From positions 62,001 to 126,000 of the forward strand of contig JAJSDU010000002.1 in assembly GCA_028577615.1 (NCBI GenBank): a stretch of DNA of 64,000 nucleotides, written 5' to 3'. Below are positions 8,402 to 17,797 of this stretch, in pieces (within the stretch, counting starts at the first letter, position 1; every line of letters starts with the position of its first letter). This DNA comes from Nitrosomonas sp. (lineage in GTDB: Bacteria; Pseudomonadota; Gammaproteobacteria; Burkholderiales; Nitrosomonadaceae). The translations under genes were made by a program, and so were the position numbers. The notes under the pieces are model-generated. The model was not told where the DNA came from. It searched no databases and saw only the letters and a program-made list of their open reading frames with translations.

Positions 8402-11400
8402 TTACGCCGGGCAATCATCATCCCGGCCATACCCGCCACCGCCCGGCGTCTCAATCACCACGGCATCCCCGGCTTCAAGCTGCACGCTGGCGGTGGCGCC
8501 GAGCACTTCAATATGGCCAGCGCGACGCTCCACCCGATTGCGCCCGGTTTTGCCCGGCTCGCCGCCGTTTAACCCAAATGGCGCAATACGCCGGTGATTG
8601 GACAGGATGGCGGCATGCATGGCTTCGAGAAAACGCATGCGGCGGATAACGCCGTTGCCGCCGTTGTGTTTGCCCCTGCCGCCGGAATCCGCGCGGATGG
8701 CAAAGCTTTCGATCCTGACGGGATAGCGTAATTCAAGCACTTCGGGATCGGTCAGGCGCGAATTGGTCATGTGGGTCTGCACGGCGCTCTGTCCGTCGAA
8801 ATTCGGACCTGCGCCCGCGCCGCCGCAAAGCGTCTCGTAATACTGATAGCGGTCGTTGCCGAAGGTGAAGTTGTTCATCGTTCCCTGCGCGGCAGCCATA
8901 ACGCCAAGCGCGCCGTACAAGGCATCGGTGACGCACTGGCTGGTTTCGACGTTGCCGGCGACCACCGCCGCGGGATACCGTGGATTGAGCATGCAGCCTT
9001 CGGGCGCGATGATTTCGATGGGTTTCAGGCAACCGGCGTTGAGCGGAATATCGTCTTTCACCAGCGTGCGAAAAACGTACAGCACGGCGGCGCGGCAGAC
9101 CGGCAGCGGCGCGTTGAAGTTGCCGGGGCGCTGCGCGGTAGTGCCGGTGAAGTCGACCACCGCCTTGCGCCCCGGTTTGTCGATACGGATCGCGACGCGG
9201 ATGACCGCGCCGTCATCCATTTCGTAAGTAAATTCGCCATCGCGGAGCACATCGAGCACGCGGCGGACGGTTTCCTCGGCATTGTCCTGCACATGCCGCA
9301 TATACGCTTCGACAACTTCCAGGCCGAAATAGCCGGCCATGCGTCGGAGTTCGTGCACACCCTTTTCATTCGCAGCAATCTGCGCGCCGAGGTCGGCAAT
9401 ATTCTGTTCCGGGTTGCGCGCGGGGTAAGGCGCGCCAGTGAGCAATCGTTTTATATCATCGCGCAGCAATTGACGGTCGCGCACAATCAGAATGTTGTCA
9501 AACAGAACACCTTCTTCTTCGACCGTTTTGCTGTCAGGCGGCATGGAACCCGGGGTAATGCCACCCAGATCGGCATGATGGCCGCGCGAAGCGACATAGA
9601 AAATCACCTGATCGTTTTGTTCGCCAAATACCGGCGTAACCACGGTGACATCGGGCAGGTGCGTGCCGCCGTTATACGGCGCGTTGATGGCGAAGACATC
9701 GCCGGATTTCATGCCGGGATGACCGGCGATGACCGTCTTGACGCTCTCGCCCATGCTGCCCAGATGCACCGGCATATGCGGTGCATTGGCGACCAGATTG
9801 CCGTAACGGTCGAACACCGCGCACGAAAAATCCAGCCGTTCCTTGATATTGACCGACGCAGCGGTATTGGCCAGCACCGCGCCCATCTGTTCAGCGATTG
9901 ACATGAACAGGTTGTTGAAGATTTCCAGCATCACCGGATCAGAGTTTGTACCAACGCTCTCCTGCCGCGGGCGCGGTTCATGACGCATGAGCAGCAATGC
10001 GCCATTGACCTGGCACTGCGCTTGCCAGCCCGGTTCGACGACAGTGGTGGCGTTGGCGTCGCTGATGATCGCCGGCCCCTGAATATAGTCACCAGCGTAC
10101 AACCGGCTGGCTGCGTAAACCGGCGCAGCATGACTTTTTCCGCCGCTCGTCATGGTCACGGCACTGATCGGCTGCAGTTTCCCGTGAACAGCGGTTTGAG
10201 ATTCAACCGGAATCTGCAGACTGGTTTCCATATCGCCAGTCGCGCCAACCGCTTCCACCGACGCCGTTGCAATAATCAGGCTGCGCTCCGGTTGAACAAA
10301 ACCGAACTGGCGCTGATGCAGTCCGGCAAAATCCGTCTGCAATTGATCGAGCGATGTGAATGCCATGGTCAATGCGGTGTCGCTGCCTTGATACCGCAAA
10401 TCAACTGTTTCGATAAGCGCGATCCTTTCCGGCGCAACACCCTGTCTCGCGACCTTCCGCCGCGCCGCCCGCGCCAGTTCATCGAGCGTCTGTCTGGCCG
10501 CCTGATGCGTTTCCGCTGTGAGCGGCGTTTCAACGGTTACCGTATGAATGGCGCGAATATCGGCAAGCCCCATACCATACGCGGATAACACCCCCGCCAG
10601 CGGATGAATGAGAATCGACGCCATGCCGAGCGCATCCGCCACCAGACAGACATGCTGCCCCGCCGCGCCGCCAAAACCGTTGAGCGCGTAGCGGGTAATG
10701 TCATGCCCTTTTTCGACGGAGATTTTTTTGATCGCGCCGGCCATATGCTCCACCGCAACACGCAGAAAGCCTTCGGCGATCTGTTCAGGCGTATAGTTCT
10801 TACCGCTGGCCGCGGTTATCTCGGCAGCCAATTGCGTGAATTTTTCTTTGACGATTGTTGCATCCAGCGGCGCATCGGCGTCCGGCCCGAAAATCCGCGG
10901 AAAGAAATCCGGCTGGATTTTGCCCAGCATGACATTGCAGTCGGTCACTGTCAGCGGCCCGCCGCGCCGGTAACATGCCGGTCCCGGATTTGCGCCCGCG
11001 CTGCCGGGACCAACGCGGAAACGGCTGCCGTCGAAATGCAGAATCGAACCGCCGCCTGCCGCGACCGTGTGAATCGCCATCATCGGCGCGCGGATACGTA
11101 CCCCCGCGACATGGCCGTCATAAATGCGCTCCAGCACGCCATCGCAGTGACTGACATCGGTCGACGTGCCGCCCATATCAAACCCGATCACCCTGGCGAA
11201 GCCCGCCTGCACCGCCGTACGCGCCATGCCGACCACGCCACCCGCCGGCCCAGACAGAATACTATCCTTGCCCTGAAACCGGTCAGCCTGCGCCAGACCG
11301 CCACCCGACTGCATGAACAGCAGTTGCGTACCGCCGAGCACGGCAGCGACACGATCGACATAACGCCGCAAAACCGGCGACAGATAGGCATCCATCACCG

Positions 11401-12052
11401 TGGTATCGCCGCGCGGCACCAGCCGGATCAGCGGACTGACCTGATGACTGACGGAAATCTGTGTAAAACCGGTGCTTTCGGCGAGACGCGCCGCGGCCCG
11501 TTCGTGAGCAGGGAAACGGTATCCCTGCATGAATACAATCGCCACCGCCCGGATGCCCTGCTGAAAGGTACGGCGCAATGCCTCAGTCAGCGCCGTTTCG
11601 TCAAGCCGCTCGATCACCTCGCCATCCGCACCGATCCGTTCATGCGCCTCGATGACCGTTTCATAAAGCATTTCCGGCAGCTGGATATCGAGATCGAACA
11701 GCCGTGGACGATTCTGGTAGCCGATGCGCAACGCATCGCCGAACCCCTTGGTTATAACCAGCGCCAGCCGCTCACCCCTGCGTTCGAGCAACGCGTTGGT
11801 GGCAACCGTGGTACCCATTTTGACATGTTCGATGTCATGCGCCGGAACAGGCTCACCGGGTTGAATTCCCATCAGCCTGCGGATTCCTTCCAGCGCCGCA
11901 TCGGAATAATGCTCCGGGTTCTCGGACAACAGCTTGCAGGTCATCAGGCTGCCTTGCGGTGATCGCGCCACGATGTCAGTAAACGTACCGCCCCGGTCGA
12001 TCCAGAATTGCCATTTTTCATGGCGTGCGGCAGTGGATTGTCGATCATGCAT
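8402..12052 (-). CDS. 5-oxoprolinase / hydantoinase A-B fusion
   Basis: Predicted ATP-dependent 5-oxoprolinase, opening the ring of 5-oxoproline to glutamate; hydantoin hydrolysis is the alternative within the family. The 1216-residue protein is the full-length eukaryotic-type fusion. The HyuA half (~1-690) begins [16 protein letters not shown] and contains the ASKHA phosphate-binding motif [15 protein letters not shown] and [18 protein letters not shown] glycine runs. The HyuB half (~710-1200) begins around [20 protein letters not shown] and ends in the typical glycine-rich tail [13 protein letters not shown]. It starts 34 bases after the M48 protease gene, so it may be the third gene of a lemA-M48-oxoprolinase transcript. 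Substrate cannot be settled from sequence alone. Confidence 0.88.
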   Translation of the reverse strand: MHDRQSTAARHEKWQFWIDRGGTFTDIVARSPQGSLMTCKLLSENPEHYSDAALEGIRRLMGIQPGEPVPAHDIEHVKMGTTVATNALLERRGERLALVITKGFGDALRIGYQNRPRLFDLDIQLPEMLYETVIEAHERIGADGEVIERLDETALTEALRRTFQQGIRAVAIVFMQGYRFPAHERAAARLAESTGFTQISVSHQVSPLIRLVPRGDTTVMDAYLSPVLRRYVDRVAAVLGGTQLLFMQSGGGLAQADRFQGKDSILSGPAGGVVGMARTAVQAGFARVIGFDMGGTSTDVSHCDGVLERIYDGHVAGVRIRAPMMAIHTVAAGGGSILHFDGSRFRVGPGSAGANPGPACYRRGGPLTVTDCNVMLGKIQPDFFPRIFGPDADAPLDATIVKEKFTQLAAEITAASGKNYTPEQIAEGFLRVAVEHMAGAIKKISVEKGHDITRYALNGFGGAAGQHVCLVADALGMASILIHPLAGVLSAYGMGLADIRAIHTVTVETPLTAETHQAARQTLDELARAARRKVARQGVAPERIALIETVDLRYQGSDTALTMAFTSLDQLQTDFAGLHQRQFGFVQPERSLIIATASVEAVGATGDMETSLQIPVESQTAVHGKLQPISAVTMTSGGKSHAAPVYAASRLYAGDYIQGPAIISDANATTVVEPGWQAQCQVNGALLLMRHEPRPRQESVGTNSDPVMLEIFNNLFMSIAEQMGAVLANTAASVNIKERLDFSCAVFDRYGNLVANAPHMPVHLGSMGESVKTVIAGHPGMKSGDVFAINAPYNGGTHLPDVTVVTPVFGEQNDQVIFYVASRGHHADLGGITPGSMPPDSKTVEEEGVLFDNILIVRDRQLLRDDIKRLLTGAPYPARNPEQNIADLGAQIAANEKGVHELRRMAGYFGLEVVEAYMRHVQDNAEETVRRVLDVLRDGEFTYEMDDGAVIRVAIRIDKPGRKAVVDFTGTTAQRPGNFNAPLPVCRAAVLYVFRTLVKDDIPLNAGCLKPIEIIAPEGCMLNPRYPAAVVAGNVETSQCVTDALYGALGVMAAAQGTMNNFTFGNDRYQYYETLCGGAGAGPNFDGQSAVQTHMTNSRLTDPEVLELRYPVRIESFAIRADSGGRGKHNGGNGVIRRMRFLEAMHAAILSNHRRIAPFGLNGGEPGKTGRNRVERRAGHIEVLGATASVQLEAGDAVVIETPGGGGYGRDDDCPA

Positions 12053-12086
12053 GGCAATTCAAACAACCACTGTATGACAGTGTGAC

Positions 12087-14078
12087 TTAACCGGCGGATG
12101 ACGCTTCACGGTTTGTACCCGGCCTTGCGGGTTCGTCCACCAATGGCGGCATGGGACAATCGATCAAATCCGCAATGGCGCGGAACAGTTCGGCCTCGGC
12201 AATCGAAATCTGCTGATCCGCAACAATCGCCCTGGCGCAGGCTTTCAGCAACAACGGCTTGGCCAGCGGCGCAAGCCGCGCCAGCTGATCCAGCGCTGAA
12301 CTGGCATCTTCAAGTTTCAGTTCGCAGGCTGGCAATAACGCAATTTCCAGATCACCCAGTTTTTCCCTGGCCATCGCAAAAGCGTGTTCCCTGCTGGTTC
12401 CCTGCTGTTTACCGGCATGAACCAGTAAAGACAGCACCACAGCGCATGCCTGCGCTGTTTGCGCCAGCTTCAATTGCCCCGACTGGGGCTTTTTCTCTTC
12501 AAACGCAAGATCGAGATGATGAAATAAAATCTGCTGCAGCGTCCATTCGAATAAACGAATGGTGCTATTCATCGCCACCACGGTAGTGAGATTCTCCTTG
12601 AACAGCAAATATTGCCGCTTCGACAGCTGACGCAGCGTCGATAGCGCAATATCGAGCAACGGCAACCGGTATACCAGTTTCAGTTCGGGTAACTGCTGCG
12701 CCAGTCTGATGATTTCTGCATAGACACCATCGTCCGCCGCCGCGGCTAGAAACTGCAATTGCCGCTCACGCATCGCGAGCGTAGTATCCAGCACCATCAA
12801 ATAAATCAAGGCGCGCGCGGCGAACTGATCGTGCGCCGCTTGTTTAAACGCCGCGGGCAGCTCGCTTAACACCTGCTGCGCGTAATCGATTTGCGCATCA
12901 CTTAACCGGCCAACGCGATCCAAGAAGGCTTCATTTTTTATCACTGCTGCAGCGCCGGCCATTAACCCCACCGTACCAAGGCGCTCGAAACGCTCAGAGC
13001 GCTGGTGTTCATGACTGGCTTGCGGTGCGAATGACTTTTCCGTGATCTGCGATCCAACGATCGGCGGAAAATCGAATTTCCCGTTCCAGTCGGGTTCGAT
13101 CCTGCGAATACGCTGCTCCAGCGGTGGATGGGTTGCAAACAAACCGGTAAACCGATGCCGGATACCGTCGCCGAACAGGGCATGGCTGATTTCCGCGCCA
13201 TTCGGATGGCGCAGCACAGAACCCATGGTGTCGCCGCCAATACGTTTGAGCGCGCCCGCTATGCCGCTGGGATTGCGCGTAAACTGCACGGCGGAGGCAT
13301 CCGCCAGATACTCGCGCTGACGGTTCACCGATGCCTTGATCAGATTTCCAAAGAAAGTCCCGCCATAACCGATCACCATCAACCCCAGGCCAAGCACCGC
13401 CACACCGCCGCTGTTCCTGGAATTTCTGGAACGCCCGCCACCCGCGCGTAACAGATAGTAACCGATCAGGCCGAAAATCATGATGCCATGCAACATGCCG
13501 ATCAGCTGCAGATTCAAATTCATATCGCCATTTAAAATATGGCTGAATTCATGCGCAATCACTCCCTGTAACTCATCCCGGTTCAATTTTTCAATTGCGC
13601 CGCGTGTTATGCCGATCACCGCATTGCCTGGCGAATCACCAGCGGCAAACGCGTTGATCCCGTCTTCATGCAGCAGATAAACAGGCGGCACTGGTGTGCC
13701 CGAAGCGATCGCCATTTCCTCCACTACATTCAGCACGCGCTGCTTGCACATGTCCCCGGTACCGTCAACAATCAATTCCCCGCCCATCATTTCGGCAACC
13801 TTCTCGCCGCTGCCGCCCAGACTGTATATTTTGTATAAACTGCCAAACGCAACTACCGCGATGACGCCGAGGCCTATCACCAGAAATATGTCCCAGTCAA
13901 ATTGCATCAGAAAAGTTTTCAGCGACATGTCCTGCATGGCCTGCAAATCGAACTGACCCAGCACGAACATCACCAGCAGATTGATCAGGATAATCAGTGT
14001 AAAAACAGCCAGGGTAAACAATACCATCAACCTAGCCGTACTTTGTCGCGCATGATCCTGCAGTTCAAAAAAATTCAT
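12087..14078 (-). CDS. M48 (HtpX-type) zinc metallopeptidase with extra helical C-terminal domain
   Basis: Integral membrane zinc protease thought to remove damaged membrane proteins. Two N-terminal membrane segments (~18-42 and ~62-80) precede the catalytic domain, which holds the HEFSH zinc motif at residues 176-180 (VIAHEFSHILNGD) and the third ligand in NRQREYLADASAVQF. Another membrane pair lies around 200-250. HtpX proteins are usually ~290 residues; this one has 663. The extra ~320 residues are all-helical, and the end (ARAIVADQQISIAEAELFRA) resembles TerB-type helical domains. The gene follows lemA by 20 bases on the same strand, a common pairing. I leave the symbol blank because of the size difference from HtpX. 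Confidence 0.88.
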   Translation of the reverse strand: MNFFELQDHARQSTARLMVLFTLAVFTLIILINLLVMFVLGQFDLQAMQDMSLKTFLMQFDWDIFLVIGLGVIAVVAFGSLYKIYSLGGSGEKVAEMMGGELIVDGTGDMCKQRVLNVVEEMAIASGTPVPPVYLLHEDGINAFAAGDSPGNAVIGITRGAIEKLNRDELQGVIAHEFSHILNGDMNLNLQLIGMLHGIMIFGLIGYYLLRAGGGRSRNSRNSGGVAVLGLGLMVIGYGGTFFGNLIKASVNRQREYLADASAVQFTRNPSGIAGALKRIGGDTMGSVLRHPNGAEISHALFGDGIRHRFTGLFATHPPLEQRIRRIEPDWNGKFDFPPIVGSQITEKSFAPQASHEHQRSERFERLGTVGLMAGAAAVIKNEAFLDRVGRLSDAQIDYAQQVLSELPAAFKQAAHDQFAARALIYLMVLDTTLAMRERQLQFLAAAADDGVYAEIIRLAQQLPELKLVYRLPLLDIALSTLRQLSKRQYLLFKENLTTVVAMNSTIRLFEWTLQQILFHHLDLAFEEKKPQSGQLKLAQTAQACAVVLSLLVHAGKQQGTSREHAFAMAREKLGDLEIALLPACELKLEDASSALDQLARLAPLAKPLLLKACARAIVADQQISIAEAELFRAIADLIDCPMPPLVDEPARPGTNREASSAG

Positions 14079-14098
14079 ACCCTGCCCGACCAGATACT

Positions 14099-14695
14099 CT
14101 AAAAAGAAATTTTCGGTGCTGCCTGAATCTGCGCGCTGTCTTCAAACTCAAGCAACATCGCGTCTTCACTGTGCCCGAACATGGGCGCGAAAATCACTGG
14201 CGGAAAAGACTGTTTGTAATTGTTGTAATCCATGACCTGATCGTTAAACGCCTGGCGCGCGAACGCCACCTTGTTTTCCGTACTGACAAGCGCTTCGTTC
14301 AATTGCATCATGTTCTGATTGGCTTTGAGATCGGGATACGCCTCCATCACCACGTTGAATTTCCCCAGCGCACCGGCCAGCGCGCCTTCCGCACCGATCA
14401 ATCCACGCACCGCAGTGGCGTTGGCAGGATCCGAGGCCACCGCCGCAAGTTGATTGGCCGCCACATTACGCGCGGCAATCACCGCCTCCAGCGTTTCCCT
14501 TTCATGCTTCATGTAACCTTTGGCGGTTTCCACCAAATTGGGGATCAGATCATAACGGCGTTTCAACTGAACTTCGATCTGGGCAAATGCATTTTTGCAA
14601 CGGTTACGTTTGGTGACCAGATTATTGAAAATGCTGATAACATAAAAAATCCCTATCACCAGAACAACCATAAACACAATCACTGCAGTTTCCAT
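14099..14695 (-). CDS. lemA: LemA family protein
   Basis: LemA proteins are membrane-anchored, periplasmic helical bundles of unclear role, often encoded beside M48 peptidases as here. The 198-residue product has one N-terminal membrane segment (METAVIVFMVVLVIGIFYVI). The family core follows: NRCKNAFAQIEVQLKRRYDL, IPNLVETAKGYMKHERETLE and YPDLKANQNMMQLNEALVST. The start is fixed by AGGAG six bases before the ATG at 14693-14695; a longer frame upstream has no support. It is the first gene of the lemA-M48 unit. Confidence 0.93.
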   Translation of the reverse strand: METAVIVFMVVLVIGIFYVISIFNNLVTKRNRCKNAFAQIEVQLKRRYDLIPNLVETAKGYMKHERETLEAVIAARNVAANQLAAVASDPANATAVRGLIGAEGALAGALGKFNVVMEAYPDLKANQNMMQLNEALVSTENKVAFARQAFNDQVMDYNNYKQSFPPVIFAPMFGHSEDAMLLEFEDSAQIQAAPKISF

Positions 14696-15013
14696 AAACC
14701 GCTCCTCTGTGAAGTAATTGAAGATCAAATATTAAGGGATACTTACTATAATGCAGGCACACATGCGGAATGTAAAACCGGAATAAGCCCGTTACACGAT
14801 GGATAATTGCGGCTTCATTTTTTATAAAGCGTAATCGCGATGGATGACGCAGTCTTATCCACTCAATGCGCATCAAACCCAATTGCCGTAGCATGGATCA
14901 TGCCCGGCGTCATCCGCCCAGTCATCCAGCAGACCCGGAAACAGTAGCCACTCGGAAAACTTTACGCTACAGTTGCCAGTCTCAGGTTTGTCGCACGATC
15001 CCGTTTAATTGGC
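14696..15013. other. Divergent intergenic region lemA / penicillin acylase gene
   Basis: 318 bases separating divergent genes. A plausible lemA promoter is described separately at 14748-14776. I see no convincing promoter for the plus-strand acylase gene and no repeat or RNA. Confidence 0.4.
14748..14776 (-). promoter_or_regulatory. Candidate lemA promoter
   Basis: On the minus strand, TTTACA (14771-14776) and CATTAT (14748-14753) are separated by 17 bases. They lie about 52 bases upstream of the lemA ATG. The -35 matches five of six consensus bases and the -10 four of six. Confidence 0.4.
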
Positions 15014-17401
15014 ATGATACGCACTACCTTTATTCGCAATTTTTTCGCCCTGTCTGTCGGTTTGATTCTGTTGCTCATTGTATCAGCCGGACTGCTGTTA
15101 TACGGCAGCCTGCCGCAATATACCGGCGAGTCACATTTATCCGGTCTCGGCGCACCGGTTACTGTTGAGCGCGATGCGCTGGGCAGCGTGACGATCACCG
15201 GCCGCGGCCGGATGGATGTCACTCGCGCGCTCGGTTTTGTGCATGCGCAGGAACGCTTTTTTGAAATGGATCTGATGCGCCGCCAGGCGGCTGGCGAGCT
15301 GGCGGCCATTTTCGGCGAAGGCGCGCTGGCGCTGGATATGGAATCGCGCAAATACCGCATGCGCGTCCGCGCCCGGCAGATTTCCGAACAACTGCCGGAA
15401 GATCAGCGACAATTACTGGCAGTTTACCGCGCCGGCGTGAATGCAGGACTTCATGCGCTGACGGTGCGCCCTTATCCTTATCTGCTCACCCGCACGCAAC
15501 CTGTCGAATGGCTTGAGGAAGATACATTGCTGGTGATTTTTTCGATGTTTGTCACACTCAACGAATCCAGCAGCAGGCGTGAACTGGGATTATCGTTCCT
15601 GCGCGCGGAATTGCCGGACACGCTGTTCCGCTTTTTAACCGCCAGTGGCGGACCGTGGGACGCGCCGCTGGCTGGCGAACCGCTCGAATGGCCACCGATC
15701 CCGCCCGCCGTTGATTTTGATCTCAGCGCAAGAGACGTGCCGCTGCTTGCCGACGCGCAAATCTTTGAAGAATCGATGCCGGGCAGTAACAATTTTGCGG
15801 TTAGCGGCGATCTGGCCGCATTTACGGATGGCGCGGCACTGGTCGCCAATGACATGCATTTGACGTTACGCGTGCCGAATCTGTGGTTCCGCACGCGACT
15901 GATCACGCTTCCGGAAAGTCAGCGCCTTGCGCGGAAAACCGATATTACCGGCATCACTCTGCCGGGCGTGCCCGCCATTGTCATCGGCTCCAACCGGCAT
16001 ATCGCCTGGAGTTTCACCAACAGTTACGGCGACTTTACCGACTGGGTGCGCGTCACGCTGGATCCGGATGACCGGTCGCGCTACCTTGGCACATCCGGCT
16101 GGCAATCTGTTCAAACATTCCCGGAAACCATACATGTGCGCAACGCCCCCGCCAAAGTGATCAGCGTACGCGAAACCGAGTGGGGACCGATCGTCGCGCG
16201 CGATCACGACGGCGCGCCGCTGGCCATCGTCTGGACAGCATTTCAGCCGGGCGGCGCCAACCTGAACCTGATCGAACTGGAACACGCGCAGACGGCCGAT
16301 GAAGCCGCTGTCATTGCGCAGCAAACCGGCATGCCTGCGCAGAACTTTATCGTCGGCGATAAACAGGGCAATATTCTCTGGACGATCGCCGGACGGATTC
16401 CGTTGCGCTCGGACAATTTTGACCCGCGGCTGCCCGCGGACTGGAGCACACCCGGCACCGGGTGGCTGGGCTGGCTGAATCCCGTCGAATATCCGCTGAT
16501 CCGTAATCCGGACAGCGGCCGTTTATGGACCGCGAACACGCGTACCGTTGATATTGAAACTTTACCCATCATCGGCGATGGCGGCTACGATCTCGGCGCA
16601 CGGTCAAAACAGATTCGCGACAATCTGTTCGCGCGGGAACGATTCACCGCTGACGATTTATTCGCCATTCAGCTCGATCACCGCGCCATCTTTTTTATGC
16701 ACTGGCATGCTTTATTGCTCGACACGCTGAAATATTCCGGACAAACCGGAACATCCAGACAACTGGAGCAGGTGCTGAAAAACTGGGATGGACGTGCAGC
16801 AGCGGATTCAGTGGCTTACCGGATTGTGCGCGGCTTCCGCCATGAAGTTATCCGCGCCATTCTCTCCGCACTGACCGTTGACGTCAGGCAAACCCATCCG
16901 GCGTCTCAGCCGCCACGACTGAATCAAGCCGAGCATGCCATCTGGCGGATATTGGAAGAACGCCCCGCACACCTGCTGCCGGCAAACTACAGCAACTGGG
17001 ATGATTTTCTTTCACATTGCGTCACTCAGACCATGAAAGCACTGCAACAACAACCCGGCGACATCACCGCGCGCACCTGGGGAGAAGACAACGCAGCGAA
17101 TATCCGCCACCCGCTGAGCCGGCATTTGCCCAAATGGCTCGCGCACTATCTGGATATGCCCGCCGATCCGCTGCCCGGCGATGTGCACATGCCGCGCATC
17201 CAGACGCCGGATTTCGGCGCATCGCAGCGTTCGGTCGTGGCGCCCGGCAAGGAAGAAGAAGGTTATTTCGATATGCCGGGCGGCCAGAGCGGTCACCCGC
17301 TATCGCCCTATTACGGCAGCGGACATACCGGCTGGGTAGCGGACCGGCCGACGCCTTTCATGCCGGGCAGAACGGCACATGCGCTGACACTCATGCCATG
17401 A
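15014..17401 (+). CDS. Penicillin acylase (Ntn-hydrolase, S45) family protein
   Basis: Secreted or periplasmic amidase of the S45 family, made as a precursor that cuts itself into two chains. An N-terminal membrane/signal segment spans residues ~10-31 (FALSVGLILLLIVSAGLLLY). The self-processing site and nucleophile appear as MPGSNNFAV, with Gly257-Ser258; Ser258 would become the N-terminal nucleophile of the large chain. Nearby VANDMHL and later IAWSFTNSYGDFTDW match the substrate-pocket regions. Total length (795 residues) fits the family. The family includes penicillin acylases, acyl-homoserine-lactone acylases and others, so the substrate is open; quorum-signal degradation is one possibility, not shown here. 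It stands alone between divergent and downstream units. Confidence 0.88.
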   Translation: MIRTTFIRNFFALSVGLILLLIVSAGLLLYGSLPQYTGESHLSGLGAPVTVERDALGSVTITGRGRMDVTRALGFVHAQERFFEMDLMRRQAAGELAAIFGEGALALDMESRKYRMRVRARQISEQLPEDQRQLLAVYRAGVNAGLHALTVRPYPYLLTRTQPVEWLEEDTLLVIFSMFVTLNESSSRRELGLSFLRAELPDTLFRFLTASGGPWDAPLAGEPLEWPPIPPAVDFDLSARDVPLLADAQIFEESMPGSNNFAVSGDLAAFTDGAALVANDMHLTLRVPNLWFRTRLITLPESQRLARKTDITGITLPGVPAIVIGSNRHIAWSFTNSYGDFTDWVRVTLDPDDRSRYLGTSGWQSVQTFPETIHVRNAPAKVISVRETEWGPIVARDHDGAPLAIVWTAFQPGGANLNLIELEHAQTADEAAVIAQQTGMPAQNFIVGDKQGNILWTIAGRIPLRSDNFDPRLPADWSTPGTGWLGWLNPVEYPLIRNPDSGRLWTANTRTVDIETLPIIGDGGYDLGARSKQIRDNLFARERFTADDLFAIQLDHRAIFFMHWHALLLDTLKYSGQTGTSRQLEQVLKNWDGRAAADSVAYRIVRGFRHEVIRAILSALTVDVRQTHPASQPPRLNQAEHAIWRILEERPAHLLPANYSNWDDFLSHCVTQTMKALQQQPGDITARTWGEDNAANIRHPLSRHLPKWLAHYLDMPADPLPGDVHMPRIQTPDFGASQRSVVAPGKEEEGYFDMPGGQSGHPLSPYYGSGHTGWVADRPTPFMPGRTAHALTLMP

Positions 17402-17645
17402 AAAGATGATCGGATAAGACCCGCACCGGTCGAAATAACTGCCGGTAATTCAAACAGCTTTATTAAACTTTTCACATCGGAAACGATCCTACCCGCAACT
17501 ACGCAATTATTCAGATGTTATATGAAAGGATTCCCGCGGGAATTTAAGGAACGGAAAGAACATCGAATTGCACAACAAAATAACAGATTTCCCATTGAAT
17601 ACTGCAATCCTGTTTCCTGTATTCTCAAACCACACGAGAAAAAAC
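17402..17645. other. Intergenic region upstream of the decarboxylase promoter
   Basis: No gene is recognisable. It contains a perfect 14-base palindrome, ATTCCCGCGGGAAT at 17530-17543. A palindrome of that length is expected a few times in a window this size, so it may be chance. Confidence 0.3.
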
Positions 17646-17673
17646 TTGATTTCAGAATTATGCAGACTATAAT
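17646..17673 (+). promoter_or_regulatory. Sigma-70 promoter of the decarboxylase transcript
   Basis: TTGATT at 17646-17651 and a perfect TATAAT at 17668-17673 are spaced by 16 bases. Transcription would begin near 17680. The mRNA would thus carry a ~118-base leader before the decarboxylase ATG, including the short ORF at 17711-17776. Confidence 0.65.
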
Positions 17674-17710
17674 GCGGGCTATTTTATTTTTGGCAACCAT
17701 GAGGAATATT

Positions 17711-17776
17711 ATGACTTCGATCAGTAAAACCTGCTTATCCACTGAATTAACCAGCGTTCACATTCCTGTCACATAG
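17711..17776 (+). CDS. Candidate 21-codon leader peptide upstream of the decarboxylase
   Basis: A short ORF of 21 codons begins MTSISKTCLS and ends SVHIPVT before TAG. Its ATG is preceded by GAGGA with a five-base spacer, as good a ribosome binding site as most genes here have. It lies entirely between the predicted transcription start (~17680) and the decarboxylase start (17798). Its stop codon is 21 bases from that ATG, and the decarboxylase site AAAAGGA lies in between. The arrangement recalls leader peptides such as SpeFL, which senses ornithine ahead of speF in enterobacteria, but the peptide does not resemble SpeFL in sequence. Translation is unproven. Confidence 0.45.
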   Translation: MTSISKTCLSTELTSVHIPVT

Positions 17777-17797
17777 CTTTTTAAAAGGACCACTCGC

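Noticed and set aside
10604..11962. 452-codon plus-strand ORF opposite the oxoprolinase gene
   Set aside because: Arginine- and histidine-rich antisense shadow of the HyuA half; no family features.
17530..17543. Perfect 14-base palindrome upstream of the decarboxylase promoter
   Set aside because: Palindromes of this length are expected about four times by chance in 64 kb, and it lies ~100 bases upstream of the promoter.
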